NCBI GenBank assembly: GCA_964443005.1
Contig: CAYUBI010000084.1
Span: 1-8,695, forward strand
Direction: 5' to 3'
DNA from: CAYUBI01 sp964443005
GTDB taxonomy: Bacteria; Margulisbacteria; Riflemargulisbacteria; GWF2-35-9; CAYUBI01
Length of the DNA: 8,695 nucleotides
Translations under genes and position numbers: made by a program
Notes under the pieces: model-generated
Database searches by the model: none
What the model was told of the DNA's origin: nothing
What the model saw: the letters and a program-made list of their open reading frames with translations, nothing else
Part shown: piece by piece, positions 1-6,410 of the stretch
How positions within the stretch are numbered: the first letter of the stretch is position 1
Layout of the letters: the number at the start of each line of letters is the position of its first letter

Positions 1-468
1 TGTCCCTGAATTTTCCTGAGAAGTGACAACAATAACATCGCTATCAGCGCCCCCCACTTCCTTCCAATTTTTTATTTTTCCCATATTTAATGCCATCAAT
101 TGCTCTTTCGTCAATTTTGTGACCCCATTGTCCTTGTTAACAATAACCTTAATCACATCTTTGCTTAACAAATAATCTTTGACATCTGGAAAAGCTGCTA
201 ATTCTTTAACGTTATTTTTCAAGTCAGCAAATGATTCGGACGCCATACTGGCATCACACAGCCCTTTAATCAAATCTTTAGCACCATTTCCTGAACCGTT
301 GCCATTAATAACCAAATCGATTCCTGTAGCCTTTTTAAACGGATCCTTAATCTTCATGATAATCTGCGAAACAACTGTTGTTGATCCTGACAGCTTAATC
401 TCCTTAGCTAGCGATAAATTCAAACACAACACAGACGCAACAAACATCGAAACAATAACTTTCTTCAT
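1..468 (-). CDS. Second PstS-like substrate-binding protein, 3' end cut by window edge
   Basis: The reading frame opens at ATG 468 and stays open for 156 codons to base 1, so the C-terminal half is missing because of the window edge, not a mutation. A strong Shine-Dalgarno (GGAGG at 476-480) fixes the start. Residues 1-21 look like a Sec signal peptide (MKK, hydrophobic core, SLA then KE), so the product should be periplasmic. Residues 28-32 read GSTTV and 55-66 contain NGNGSGNG, at the same positions as GSDTM and TGGGSGTG in the PstS at 4378-5274. The last visible residues, ENSGT, match the NSGT phosphate-loop motif of that PstS. The family is therefore PstS-like (PBP-like superfamily), but the paralogue is divergent: the GSD aspartate is replaced by Thr. 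It lies downstream of arsC and has its own candidate Pho-box-like repeats. A role in phosphate, or a related oxyanion, is inferred from family and context. Confidence 0.88.
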   Translation of the reverse strand, partial: MKKVIVSMFVASVLCLNLSLAKEIKLSGSTTVVSQIIMKIKDPFKKATGIDLVINGNGSGNGAKDLIKGLCDASMASESFADLKNNVKELAAFPDVKDYLLSKDVIKVIVNKDNGVTKLTKEQLMALNMGKIKNWKEVGGADSDVIVVTSQENSGT

Positions 469-495
469 TCGCTTACCTCCCATTAAAATCTTTAT

Positions 496-557
496 ATTTA
501 TAGGCTATCAATCAATAACGCTGCAGACAAGTTAAGATTTTATTAAGATTTTATTAA
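496..557 (-). promoter_or_regulatory. Candidate Pho-type promoter of the second pstS-like gene
   Basis: On the minus strand two exact 11-bp direct repeats, TTAATAAAATC (557-547 and 546-536), are followed by a third partial copy, TTAAC (535-531). An 11-bp period is the spacing of PhoB and PhoP binding repeats. Further down, TTGTCTG (530-524) and GTTATTG (519-513) are separated by 4 bp. The latter ends exactly 10 bp before a -10-like TATAAA (502-497), the same geometry as at the porin and pstC promoters. The repeats overlap the 3' end and stop codon of arsC. The heptamers match the consensus less well than at the other two promoters, so the binding claim is inference. Confidence 0.5.
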
Positions 558-989
558 TCGTAGACTTAGCCACTCACCCACCCGAGTCTTAATTGCATCA
601 CGAACTTGTCGTGTCGCAACTAGTTTTTCTTCGTGAGTCCCAGTGAAAGCAGAAGGATCCTCAAAACTCCAATGTAATCGCTCAGTCATCCCAGGGAAAA
701 CAGGACATCGTTCACCACTCGTTTGATCGCATACAGTAATCACATAACTAAACAGACACCCTTTTTTATAAAAATCAAACACACTCTTGGTTTCATTTTT
801 CGAAATATCAATCCCAATTTCCTTTATAACCTCAACAACAAGTGGATTCAAAATTCCTGGTTCTAGCCCAGCGCTTTGGGCAACCACTTTTCCGCCCCCT
901 AACAAATTAACAAAAGCTTCTGCCATTTGACTTCGAGCAGAATTATGAACACATACAAACAGTACATTAATCAAGCTTGTATTTTCCAT
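543..989 (-). CDS. arsC: Arsenate reductase, thioredoxin-coupled ArsC / low-MW phosphatase fold
   Basis: This 148-residue cytoplasmic enzyme would reduce arsenate to arsenite. The N-terminal phosphatase P-loop C-x5-R-S is clear (C13 VHNSAR, S20). A TVCDQTSGERCP segment carries C87 and C95, matching in position the resolving cysteines (Cys82 and Cys89) of thioredoxin-linked ArsC from Staphylococcus and Bacillus, although the gap here is seven residues instead of six. The following HWSFEDP and the EEK...RQVRDAI segments are also typical of ArsC. The ATG at 989 lies 5 bp after the phoU stop and has no strong Shine-Dalgarno, suggesting translational coupling to phoU. Its place at the end of the pstCAB-phoU run fits co-expression with the phosphate importer, which also admits arsenate. 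No arsenite exporter (ArsB or Acr3) is visible. A tyrosine-phosphatase activity is the alternative, but the Cys pair favours ArsC. Confidence 0.88.
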   Translation of the reverse strand: MENTSLINVLFVCVHNSARSQMAEAFVNLLGGGKVVAQSAGLEPGILNPLVVEVIKEIGIDISKNETKSVFDFYKKGCLFSYVITVCDQTSGERCPVFPGMTERLHWSFEDPSAFTGTHEEKLVATRQVRDAIKTRVGEWLSLRLIKS

Positions 990-994
990 AATTT

Positions 995-1672
995 TTAATA
1001 CGCCTTATACTGAAGTTGTTTGATATCGCCAGTTACCTTATAAATAACACGTTCGCCAATATTTTCAACATGATCCCCAATACGTTCCAAAAATCGCGTA
1101 ATAAACAATAAATATATTTTACTACTAATCACTTCATGCGACGGATTTTGTTGAATTTTTTCAATATATTGCTGAAAAAGAGTTCGTTGAAGCTCATTAA
1201 TGCGTTCATCAATTTTCAAAGTTTCTCGAGCTAATTCAACATTGTTTTCCTTAAAGGCCACCAATATCTGATCTACCATTTGCCGCAATAAAATCGTCAT
1301 TTCAGCAAGCGCAGGATAATGGTCATTATCACTTAGCTCTACCACCTTGCGGCTTTTTCGAATAATTTTACGAATATGATCTCCAATACGTTCCAAATCC
1401 ATACTAATCTTGATCATACACATAATGGAACGTAGATCAACAGCCATGGGCTGTTGTAATGCCAATAATTCCATAGAAATTTTCTCAATTTCAAATTCCA
1501 ATTCATCCAGCTTGCCTTCCTCAAGCAATAACTTATCAATTGCCTCATTATCTATGCTTTTATTTTGATAAATTACAATAATTTCAGATAGTAATTTATG
1601 AATAATACTGCCCATTTTCTGTATCATCAATTCAACTTTATCTAGCTTATTATGGAAATCGTCGCGTGTCAT
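995..1672 (-). CDS. phoU: PhoU, phosphate transport/signalling regulator
   Basis: The 225-residue product matches the usual PhoU length and shows the family's two tandem three-helix repeats. Each carries a metal-binding ERIGDH motif (residues 94-99 and 196-201); the second is followed by VENIGERVIY. PhoU works at the cytoplasmic face of the Pst transporter, where it restrains phosphate uptake and transmits transporter state to the PhoR-PhoB pair, holding the Pho regulon off when phosphate is plentiful. The ATG at 1672 is preceded by AAAGGAG at a normal spacing and follows the pstB stop by 14 bp. arsC begins 5 bp after its stop. The protein has no signal peptide or membrane segment. Confidence 0.95.
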   Translation of the reverse strand: MTRDDFHNKLDKVELMIQKMGSIIHKLLSEIIVIYQNKSIDNEAIDKLLLEEGKLDELEFEIEKISMELLALQQPMAVDLRSIMCMIKISMDLERIGDHIRKIIRKSRKVVELSDNDHYPALAEMTILLRQMVDQILVAFKENNVELARETLKIDERINELQRTLFQQYIEKIQQNPSHEVISSKIYLLFITRFLERIGDHVENIGERVIYKVTGDIKQLQYKAY

Positions 1673-1686
1673 AATATCTCCTTTAT

Positions 1687-2460
1687 TTATCCAAATCGAC
1701 CCGTAATATAATCTGTAGTTGCCTTCTTTTTTGGATTTGTGAATAGTTCTTTGGTTAACCCAAACTCAACCAGTTCACCAATTCGGCTGCTATCTGTATT
1801 AAAAAATGCTGTATGATCCGATACTCGCGCTGCTTGTTGCATATTATGCGTCACAATCACAATGGTAATCTCCTTGCTAAGCTCTTTCATCAAATCCTCA
1901 ATTTTTAACGTCGCAATCGGATCCAGAGCTGAGCAGGGCTCATCCATCAAAATAACATCTGGTTTTACAGCCAGAGCACGGGCAATACATAATCGTTGCT
2001 GCTGGCCACCCGATAACGAAAAAGCCGATTCATTAAGCTTGTCTTTGACTTCCTCCCACAATACCACTTTTTTCAGATAATACTCAACCTGATCGTCCAA
2101 TGTGCTTTTTCCACGAACCCCCTGAATTTTGGGGCCATATTTAACATTTTCAGCAATTGATTTAGGAAATGGATTCGGCTTTTGAAACACCATGCCAATT
2201 TGCTTTCGTAGGTCAACCACATCCATATGCCCTGCATAAATATCCTTAGCATGAAAATAAATTTCTCCTTCATGAGACACTTTTCCCAACAATTCGTTCA
2301 TGCGGTTAAATGAGCGCAAAAAAGTAGATTTTCCACATCCGGATGGCCCAATAATAGCAGTAATTTGATGCTCATATACATTCACTGAAATATTTTTAAT
2401 CGCCATTTTTTTTCCGTAATAAAACGTGAAATCTTTTGATTTTAATATCACTTTATGCAT
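1687..2460 (-). CDS. pstB: PstB, phosphate ABC transporter ATPase
   Basis: This 257-residue ABC ATPase powers phosphate import from the cytoplasmic face of PstCA. The nucleotide-binding elements appear in order: Walker A GPSGCGKST (38-46), Q-loop in VFQKPNPFPKS (Q93), the ABC signature LSGGQQQR (149-156), Walker B VILMDEP (169-175), D-loop SALD (177-180) and the switch His in IVTHNM (H205). The FQKPNPFP segment after the Q-loop is characteristic of PstB rather than other ABC families, and the length fits. The ATG at 2460 has AAGGA about 8 bp upstream and lies 14 bp after the pstA stop, so it sits within a pstC-pstA-pstB-phoU operon. Confidence 0.97.
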   Translation of the reverse strand: MHKVILKSKDFTFYYGKKMAIKNISVNVYEHQITAIIGPSGCGKSTFLRSFNRMNELLGKVSHEGEIYFHAKDIYAGHMDVVDLRKQIGMVFQKPNPFPKSIAENVKYGPKIQGVRGKSTLDDQVEYYLKKVVLWEEVKDKLNESAFSLSGGQQQRLCIARALAVKPDVILMDEPCSALDPIATLKIEDLMKELSKEITIVIVTHNMQQAARVSDHTAFFNTDSSRIGELVEFGLTKELFTNPKKKATTDYITGRFG

Positions 2461-2474
2461 AATGATGTCCTTTT

Positions 2475-3335
2475 TTACTCAGTATTTTTTCTAAACCGAT
2501 AGCGTATTACAGAAGCTCCAATATTCATTAACAAAGCCAATAGTATTAAAACTGCTGCAGTTGCATACGCAATTCCTCGGACGCCTTCGATATCATGATG
2601 CTGCGTAGACATAATATACAAGTGGTACGGCAAAGCAGTAAATGGATCAAAAACATTCACGCTTAATTTTGGCAAGAAAAAAGCCACTCCAGTAAACAAA
2701 ATAGGCGCAGTTTCACCAATTGCTCGAGAAAGGCCTAAAATAATACCCGTAATCATTCCAGGTAATGCAACAGGAAATACTGTTTTATATAAAACCTGCC
2801 ATTTAGTTGCACCCAAGGCATACGCTCCATCTTTGTAGCCTTTGGGAACCATTTTCAATGATTCTTCTGCTGTTGAAATAATGGTTGGCAAAGTTAATAA
2901 GCCCAACGTTAACCCTGCACTAAGTACACACGTGCCCAACTGCATCGTTTTAACAAAAATCGTTAATCCAAATAACCCGTAGACAATCGAGGGTACTGCA
3001 GCCAAATTACGAATCGCCAAGCGCACCATTCGGGTATATCGCGTATCACTAGCATATTCAGCTAGATAAACCGCTGTAAAAATACCTAAGGGAACACCCA
3101 ATAAGGCAGAAATAAAAGTTACAAAAACTGTTCCAACAAGGCTAGGGAATATCCCCCCTTCTGTCATTCCATTTCGCGGAAACTGCGTTAAAAAACTCCA
3201 CGATAACGTTCCTTTGGCATGATACAACGTAATACCAATAATAAAAAAAAGAGCAATAAACACAAGACTAAACGAAATGATCAATAGGCCAATCATTCCA
3301 CGATCAATCCCTTTTCGGACTGCCAAACTAGCCAT
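2475..3335 (-). CDS. pstA: PstA, phosphate ABC transporter permease
   Basis: This is one of the two inner-membrane subunits forming the phosphate channel with PstC. The 286-residue protein has an N-terminal membrane segment (about 15-37), several further hydrophobic helices and a terminal one (about 257-277). The cytoplasmic EAA loop that docks onto PstB lies around residues 167-210, with the pattern GY-DGAYALGAT-W, then SRAIGETAP. The SRAIGETAP form and the FDPFTALPYHLY segment near 229-240 are PstA-like rather than PstC-like. Its ATG at 3335 lies inside the end of pstC (8-bp overlap), with GGGG about 8 bp upstream, so translation is probably coupled. Confidence 0.96.
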   Translation of the reverse strand: MASLAVRKGIDRGMIGLLIISFSLVFIALFFIIGITLYHAKGTLSWSFLTQFPRNGMTEGGIFPSLVGTVFVTFISALLGVPLGIFTAVYLAEYASDTRYTRMVRLAIRNLAAVPSIVYGLFGLTIFVKTMQLGTCVLSAGLTLGLLTLPTIISTAEESLKMVPKGYKDGAYALGATKWQVLYKTVFPVALPGMITGIILGLSRAIGETAPILFTGVAFFLPKLSVNVFDPFTALPYHLYIMSTQHHDIEGVRGIAYATAAVLILLALLMNIGASVIRYRFRKNTE

Positions 3336-4221
3336 GTTTTTTACCCCGCAAAATAAAATATTCAGCCAGATTATTAATTAAAAACGAAATAATAAAAAGA
3401 TACAATCCTAAGTTAAATAATGCATAATAATGCGTGCTGTCATACGCTACCTCACCCATTTCAATTGCAATAGTAGCAGTCAAGGTACGAACTGAATCAA
3501 AAATCGATGATGCAAATGCAGGTGCATTACCACACGCCATTAATACTGCCATGGTTTCACCAATTGCACGCCCCATACCCAACATAATAGCTGCCATAAT
3601 CCCAGACGACGCAGCTGGTAACGTTACTTTAAAAATCGTTTCAACTTTCGTCGCACCTAAAGCTAAACTCGCCATTCGGTATTCCTGCGGAACGCCATTT
3701 AACGCATCTTCAGACAAGCTAATGATTGTTGGCAGCACCATAATCGACAACAAAACTGCACCATTCAACGCATTCAAACCATTGCTGAGTCCAAACAATT
3801 TAGCAAGCAACGGCCCTACAAACACAATGCCTAAAAACCCAATGACTACTGAAGGAATTCCTGCCAATAATTCAATAACTGGCTTAAGAATCACCTGAAG
3901 TTTTTTAGGAGCAATTTCCTTCATAAAAATAGCAGCCAAAAGACCAAGAGGGATAGATATCGCTAGCGTTAGCATGGAAACCATAAACGACCCCCATACT
4001 AAAGACAGAATTCCATAGTATTCACCTTTCCATCCTTCCGGATTCCATATTGTAGAAAGAAAAAAATCTCGCAGTTTCAAATCCTGAAATGCGGGCAAGC
4101 TTTCCTTTAAAAGAAAAATAAAAATCCCCAGCACAATAAGCACGGAAATCGAACTACTGATTTTAAAAATCCACCGCATAAGACCGTCAATACGATGGAC
4201 TGGTTTGTTTATTAATTGCAT
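3328..4221 (-). CDS. pstC: PstC, phosphate ABC transporter permease
   Basis: This is the partner permease of PstA in the inner membrane, 297 residues. There is an N-terminal membrane helix at about 23-38, followed by a periplasmic stretch containing FFLSTIWNPEG (53-63), a typical PstC feature, and then further helices up to about 271-290. The EAA loop occupies about 180-223 (EYRMASLALGAT, then MGRAIGETMA). The ATG at 4221 follows AAAGGAA by about 10 bp. The gene is the first of the pstC-pstA-pstB-phoU-arsC run. It is separated from pstS by a terminator and a strong candidate Pho promoter, so it can be transcribed independently of pstS. Confidence 0.96.
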   Translation of the reverse strand: MQLINKPVHRIDGLMRWIFKISSSISVLIVLGIFIFLLKESLPAFQDLKLRDFFLSTIWNPEGWKGEYYGILSLVWGSFMVSMLTLAISIPLGLLAAIFMKEIAPKKLQVILKPVIELLAGIPSVVIGFLGIVFVGPLLAKLFGLSNGLNALNGAVLLSIMVLPTIISLSEDALNGVPQEYRMASLALGATKVETIFKVTLPAASSGIMAAIMLGMGRAIGETMAVLMACGNAPAFASSIFDSVRTLTATIAIEMGEVAYDSTHYYALFNLGLYLFIISFLINNLAEYFILRGKKHG

Positions 4222-4246
4222 GAAGCAGCATTCCTTTATTCAAGCA

Positions 4247-4302
4247 AGTATATCCGAGGACTTTAACAAAAAGATGACAATTACATTACAATTACATTAC
4301 GT
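4247..4302 (-). promoter_or_regulatory. Pho-box array and -10 element of the pstCAB-phoU-arsC operon
   Basis: On the minus strand four heptamers occur with 4-bp spacers: ACGTAAT (4302-4296), TTGTAAT (4291-4285), TTGTCAT (4280-4274) and TTGTTAA (4269-4263). The last ends exactly 10 bp before TATACT (4252-4247), a good -10 hexamer. An exact tandem 11-mer (ACAATTACATT on the plus strand, 4277-4287 and 4288-4298) underlies the array. Known PhoB boxes are direct repeats of CTGTCAT-like heptamers with 4-bp spacers that replace the -35 element about 10 bp from the -10, so the fit is close. Binding by the regulator at 6405-7136 is inferred. Confidence 0.82.
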
Positions 4303-4310
4303 TATAAGAA

Positions 4311-4343
4311 TTATACAAAAAAGAAGGCAGTCAGTAGACTGCC
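4311..4343 (-). terminator. Rho-independent terminator after pstS
   Basis: On the minus strand GGCAGTC (4343-4337) and GACTGCC (4332-4326) form a perfect 7-bp stem with a 4-nt loop. This is followed by TTC and a run of six T (4322-4317). The T-run is present only in the minus direction, so it terminates pstS transcription. It stands 34 bp after the pstS stop and just upstream of the pstC Pho-box array. It may be partial, giving more pstS than pstCAB message. Confidence 0.88.
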
Positions 4344-4377
4344 CTCTTCCTACGAAAAAAAGTGTTTGTTATCTTGT

Positions 4378-5274
4378 TTAAAAAACTTTGCTTTTTTTCA
4401 CAAACAACTTTTTATTGGGTTCAGCAAAGGCCGACCCGCCGGACAAGGAATAAAACCCTTCCGCTTCAATGATTTTCTGTCCTTCTGGTGAAAGTTCGAA
4501 TTCAATAAAACTCTTTGTTAGCCCTTTGGGTACACCATCAACATACTGTTGAAGACCACGAGCAATCGGATATCGTCCCATAACGATATTGTTACGATCA
4601 ATCGGACTATAACCAATCCCATTCTTTTCAACATTCAAAATCACAATTCCCGAAACAGCTTTGCCATCTTTTACTACATAGCCAACACCCACATAGCCAA
4701 TCCCGTTTACATCGTGTCTAACAGCTTCAACAATCTGAGAATTCCCATTCATTTGATTCATTTTTTGCGAATATTCTGCATCCAAAACATGTTCTCTGAA
4801 AAAATCAAAGGTCCCTGAATTGGGTTGACGACCGTACAAAACGATTGGCGCATCATTTCCGCCGACTGCACTCCAATTGGTCACATCGCCACGATAAATA
4901 GCCCCGATTTGTTCCATGGACAATTTCAGGATCGCATTCTGAGCATTCACAATAACAGACAAGCCATCAATCCCAATCACGACTTCGCGAGGGTCGATGC
5001 CCTTGTCTTTACATTTTTGAAGTTCTTTATCTTTTATTTTTCGCGATGAATTAGCAATATCGGTCTTGCGATTGATTAACGCAGCAAACCCAGTTCCAGA
5101 TCCACCCCCAGTGATAGAAATCGACGCACCTGGATTCTTTTGCATATAGACTTCAGCTAACTTTTGTACTAAATTCACCATAGTATCCGAACCTTTGATT
5201 TGAATGTCCGCAAACACGAGATTGGCCCCCAAAACTATACCCAAACAAGTTGTCACAACTAATTTTATATTCAT
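4378..5274 (-). CDS. pstS: PstS, periplasmic phosphate-binding protein
   Basis: PstS captures phosphate in the periplasm and delivers it to PstCA. Of its 298 residues, about 1-22 form a Sec signal peptide (hydrophobic core, VFA then D), with no lipobox cysteine at the cleavage site, so a soluble periplasmic form is expected. Phosphate-binding landmarks are GSDTM (28-32), TGGGSGTGF (55-63) and GRQPNSGTFDFF (148-159, with R149 and the SGT loop). The C-terminal SPEGQKIIEAEGFYSL (262-277) is also typical of the family. A strong purine-rich Shine-Dalgarno (AAGGAAGGG, 5292-5284) overlaps the stop codon of the preceding porin gene and lies 9 bp before the ATG. The two genes are 16 bp apart and probably co-transcribed from the porin promoter. 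A terminator follows. Confidence 0.96.
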   Translation of the reverse strand: MNIKLVVTTCLGIVLGANLVFADIQIKGSDTMVNLVQKLAEVYMQKNPGASISITGGGSGTGFAALINRKTDIANSSRKIKDKELQKCKDKGIDPREVVIGIDGLSVIVNAQNAILKLSMEQIGAIYRGDVTNWSAVGGNDAPIVLYGRQPNSGTFDFFREHVLDAEYSQKMNQMNGNSQIVEAVRHDVNGIGYVGVGYVVKDGKAVSGIVILNVEKNGIGYSPIDRNNIVMGRYPIARGLQQYVDGVPKGLTKSFIEFELSPEGQKIIEAEGFYSLSGGSAFAEPNKKLFVKKSKVF

Positions 5275-5290
5275 TATTTAATTCCCTTCC

Positions 5291-6313
5291 TTAAATCGAC
5301 GTTTCAAATGCTACAGACACACTTCCGGTATTAGCATCATTTTTGTCAGTCAAGCTTTCAAGATGCAAATAAGTAGCGACTTTGTTCGAAATTTTGTATT
5401 TCACACCCCCACTCACCTTGTTAGCAAAACTAGTCTTATTCATATCCACTATGTAATTGCTATATAGCATCAAATCTGCCAATAAATCATAGGTCAGATA
5501 AAGGCCTACATCACTTCGCGCTTTTGCCGTAGAAGATAACGGTGTAAGCGATGCCCGTGCAGCATTTTCCCCAAGATCTAGCCAATAGGTTCCAACTAAT
5601 TTCAAGTTATCCAAAAGTAACGTACCATCTCCGTAAACCGAAAACCCATCCACCTTGTTTGCAACAGCCGTATCCTTATTGTACACCACTCCAACGCTAT
5701 AGTCGCTTCCGGATTTAGCCATCAAACCCACAAAAGTCTTGGTCGTGTATTCATTCACGCCGTTGTTATCCAGAAAAAACACATTGCCTAAATGAGTCAA
5801 CTTGATATCAAAATCGCCAAGGGTTGTAAAATAAGATACACCTGTTCCTTTATCTTTGCAGTAAGTATAAAACGTACCATCTGCATAGGGATGGGTTTCA
5901 GCATCTGCAATACCCCACCGTTGATAACCAAGTCGAAGTGCGCCTGGAATAACCTTGAGTTCAGTATCAATATACAAATAAGCAAAAGCAATTGTTCCAG
6001 TCGAACCTGCAGCAGTAAACTTACTTTCCCAATATAATTTAGTATCATCATTCTTTAATGTCAATCCAACTACGGTTTTGAACATCGATTTATCATTACC
6101 TAAATCTTTTTCCGTTGCCCACGAATTATCTCGACCACTATCCAAGAAAAATCCAAACGAACTTTTCGCTTTTGCATCCAGTTCCAAAGCATAAGCACTT
6201 GCCCCACATACAACCATAAACATAATCATAATCGAAAAAATTCTATTTTTTAACAAGATTATTCTCCTTTCATTTGCTTGATTCTCAATCGAACACGAAC
6301 GTTTAACATTCAC
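5291..6313 (-). CDS. Porin-like outer-membrane beta-barrel protein, Pho-regulated
   Basis: The product has 340 residues from ATG 6313. A hydrophobic signal sequence ends near residue 42 (GASAYA, then LELDAK). The rest has no long hydrophobic helix; it consists of alternating polar and nonpolar stretches (for example KLYWESKF, RLGYQRWGI, VGLYLTYDLL, GGVKYKIS) and ends in SVSVAFETSI, consistent with a beta-barrel, although the last residue is Ile rather than the usual Phe or Trp. I do not recognise the exact family. Its position between a PhoB-like regulator and pstS, behind a four-repeat Pho box, suggests an outer-membrane phosphate or anion channel analogous in role to PhoE or OprP; this is inference. 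The start is uncertain: ATG 6313 has a perfect AAAGGAGG only 3 nt away, whereas in-frame TTG 6256 has AAAGGAG at an ideal 7 nt and gives a conventional signal peptide. Confidence 0.82.
   Translation of the reverse strand: MNVKRSCSIENQANERRIILLKNRIFSIMIMFMVVCGASAYALELDAKAKSSFGFFLDSGRDNSWATEKDLGNDKSMFKTVVGLTLKNDDTKLYWESKFTAAGSTGTIAFAYLYIDTELKVIPGALRLGYQRWGIADAETHPYADGTFYTYCKDKGTGVSYFTTLGDFDIKLTHLGNVFFLDNNGVNEYTTKTFVGLMAKSGSDYSVGVVYNKDTAVANKVDGFSVYGDGTLLLDNLKLVGTYWLDLGENAARASLTPLSSTAKARSDVGLYLTYDLLADLMLYSNYIVDMNKTSFANKVSGGVKYKISNKVATYLHLESLTDKNDANTGSVSVAFETSI
6254..6270 (-). promoter_or_regulatory. Alternative ribosome binding site and TTG start of the porin gene
   Basis: On the minus strand AAAGGAG (6270-6264) stands 7 nt before TTG (6256-6254), which is in frame with the porin. 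Initiation here would give a 321-residue precursor with a short basic n-region (LKNR) and a normal-length signal peptide, instead of one with 19 extra polar residues. The upstream candidate (AAAGGAGG with ATG 6313) has a better start codon but an unusually short gap of 3 nt after GGAGG. Confidence 0.5.
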
Positions 6314-6354
6314 CTCCTTTGAATTATTTCTATCCGCTTTTAGAATGTACGGTT

Positions 6355-6410
6355 ATTATAAAGGTTCATTATTAACTATATATGACGCCTGGATGACATT
6401 TTCTTTACAG
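6355..6410 (-). promoter_or_regulatory. Pho-box array and -10 element of the porin-pstS operon
   Basis: Minus-strand heptamers with 4-bp spacers are CTGTAAA (6410-6404), ATGTCAT (6399-6393), GCGTCAT (6388-6382) and AGTTAAT (6377-6371). The last ends exactly 10 bp before a perfect -10 hexamer TATAAT (6360-6355). ATGTCAT and GCGTCAT differ from the known PhoB-box heptamer CTGTCAT at one and two positions. The first heptamer overlaps the stop codon of the response-regulator gene (6407-6405). The predicted transcript start near 6348 leaves about 35 nt before ATG 6313. No good -35 is needed, as in activator-dependent Pho promoters. Confidence 0.85.

Noticed and set aside
179..535. Plus-strand open frame of 118 codons near the left end
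   Set aside because: It is antisense to the second pstS-like gene, whose signal peptide, motifs and Shine-Dalgarno are clear.
3434..3898. Long plus-strand open frame (154 codons) opposite pstC
   Set aside because: It lies entirely within pstC on the other strand, has no ribosome site and its residues resemble no family; it is a shadow of the permease codon pattern.
4277..4298. Tandem 11-mer considered as a CRISPR or mobile-element repeat
   Set aside because: Only two adjacent copies without spacers, directly upstream of a -10; regulatory repeats explain it better.
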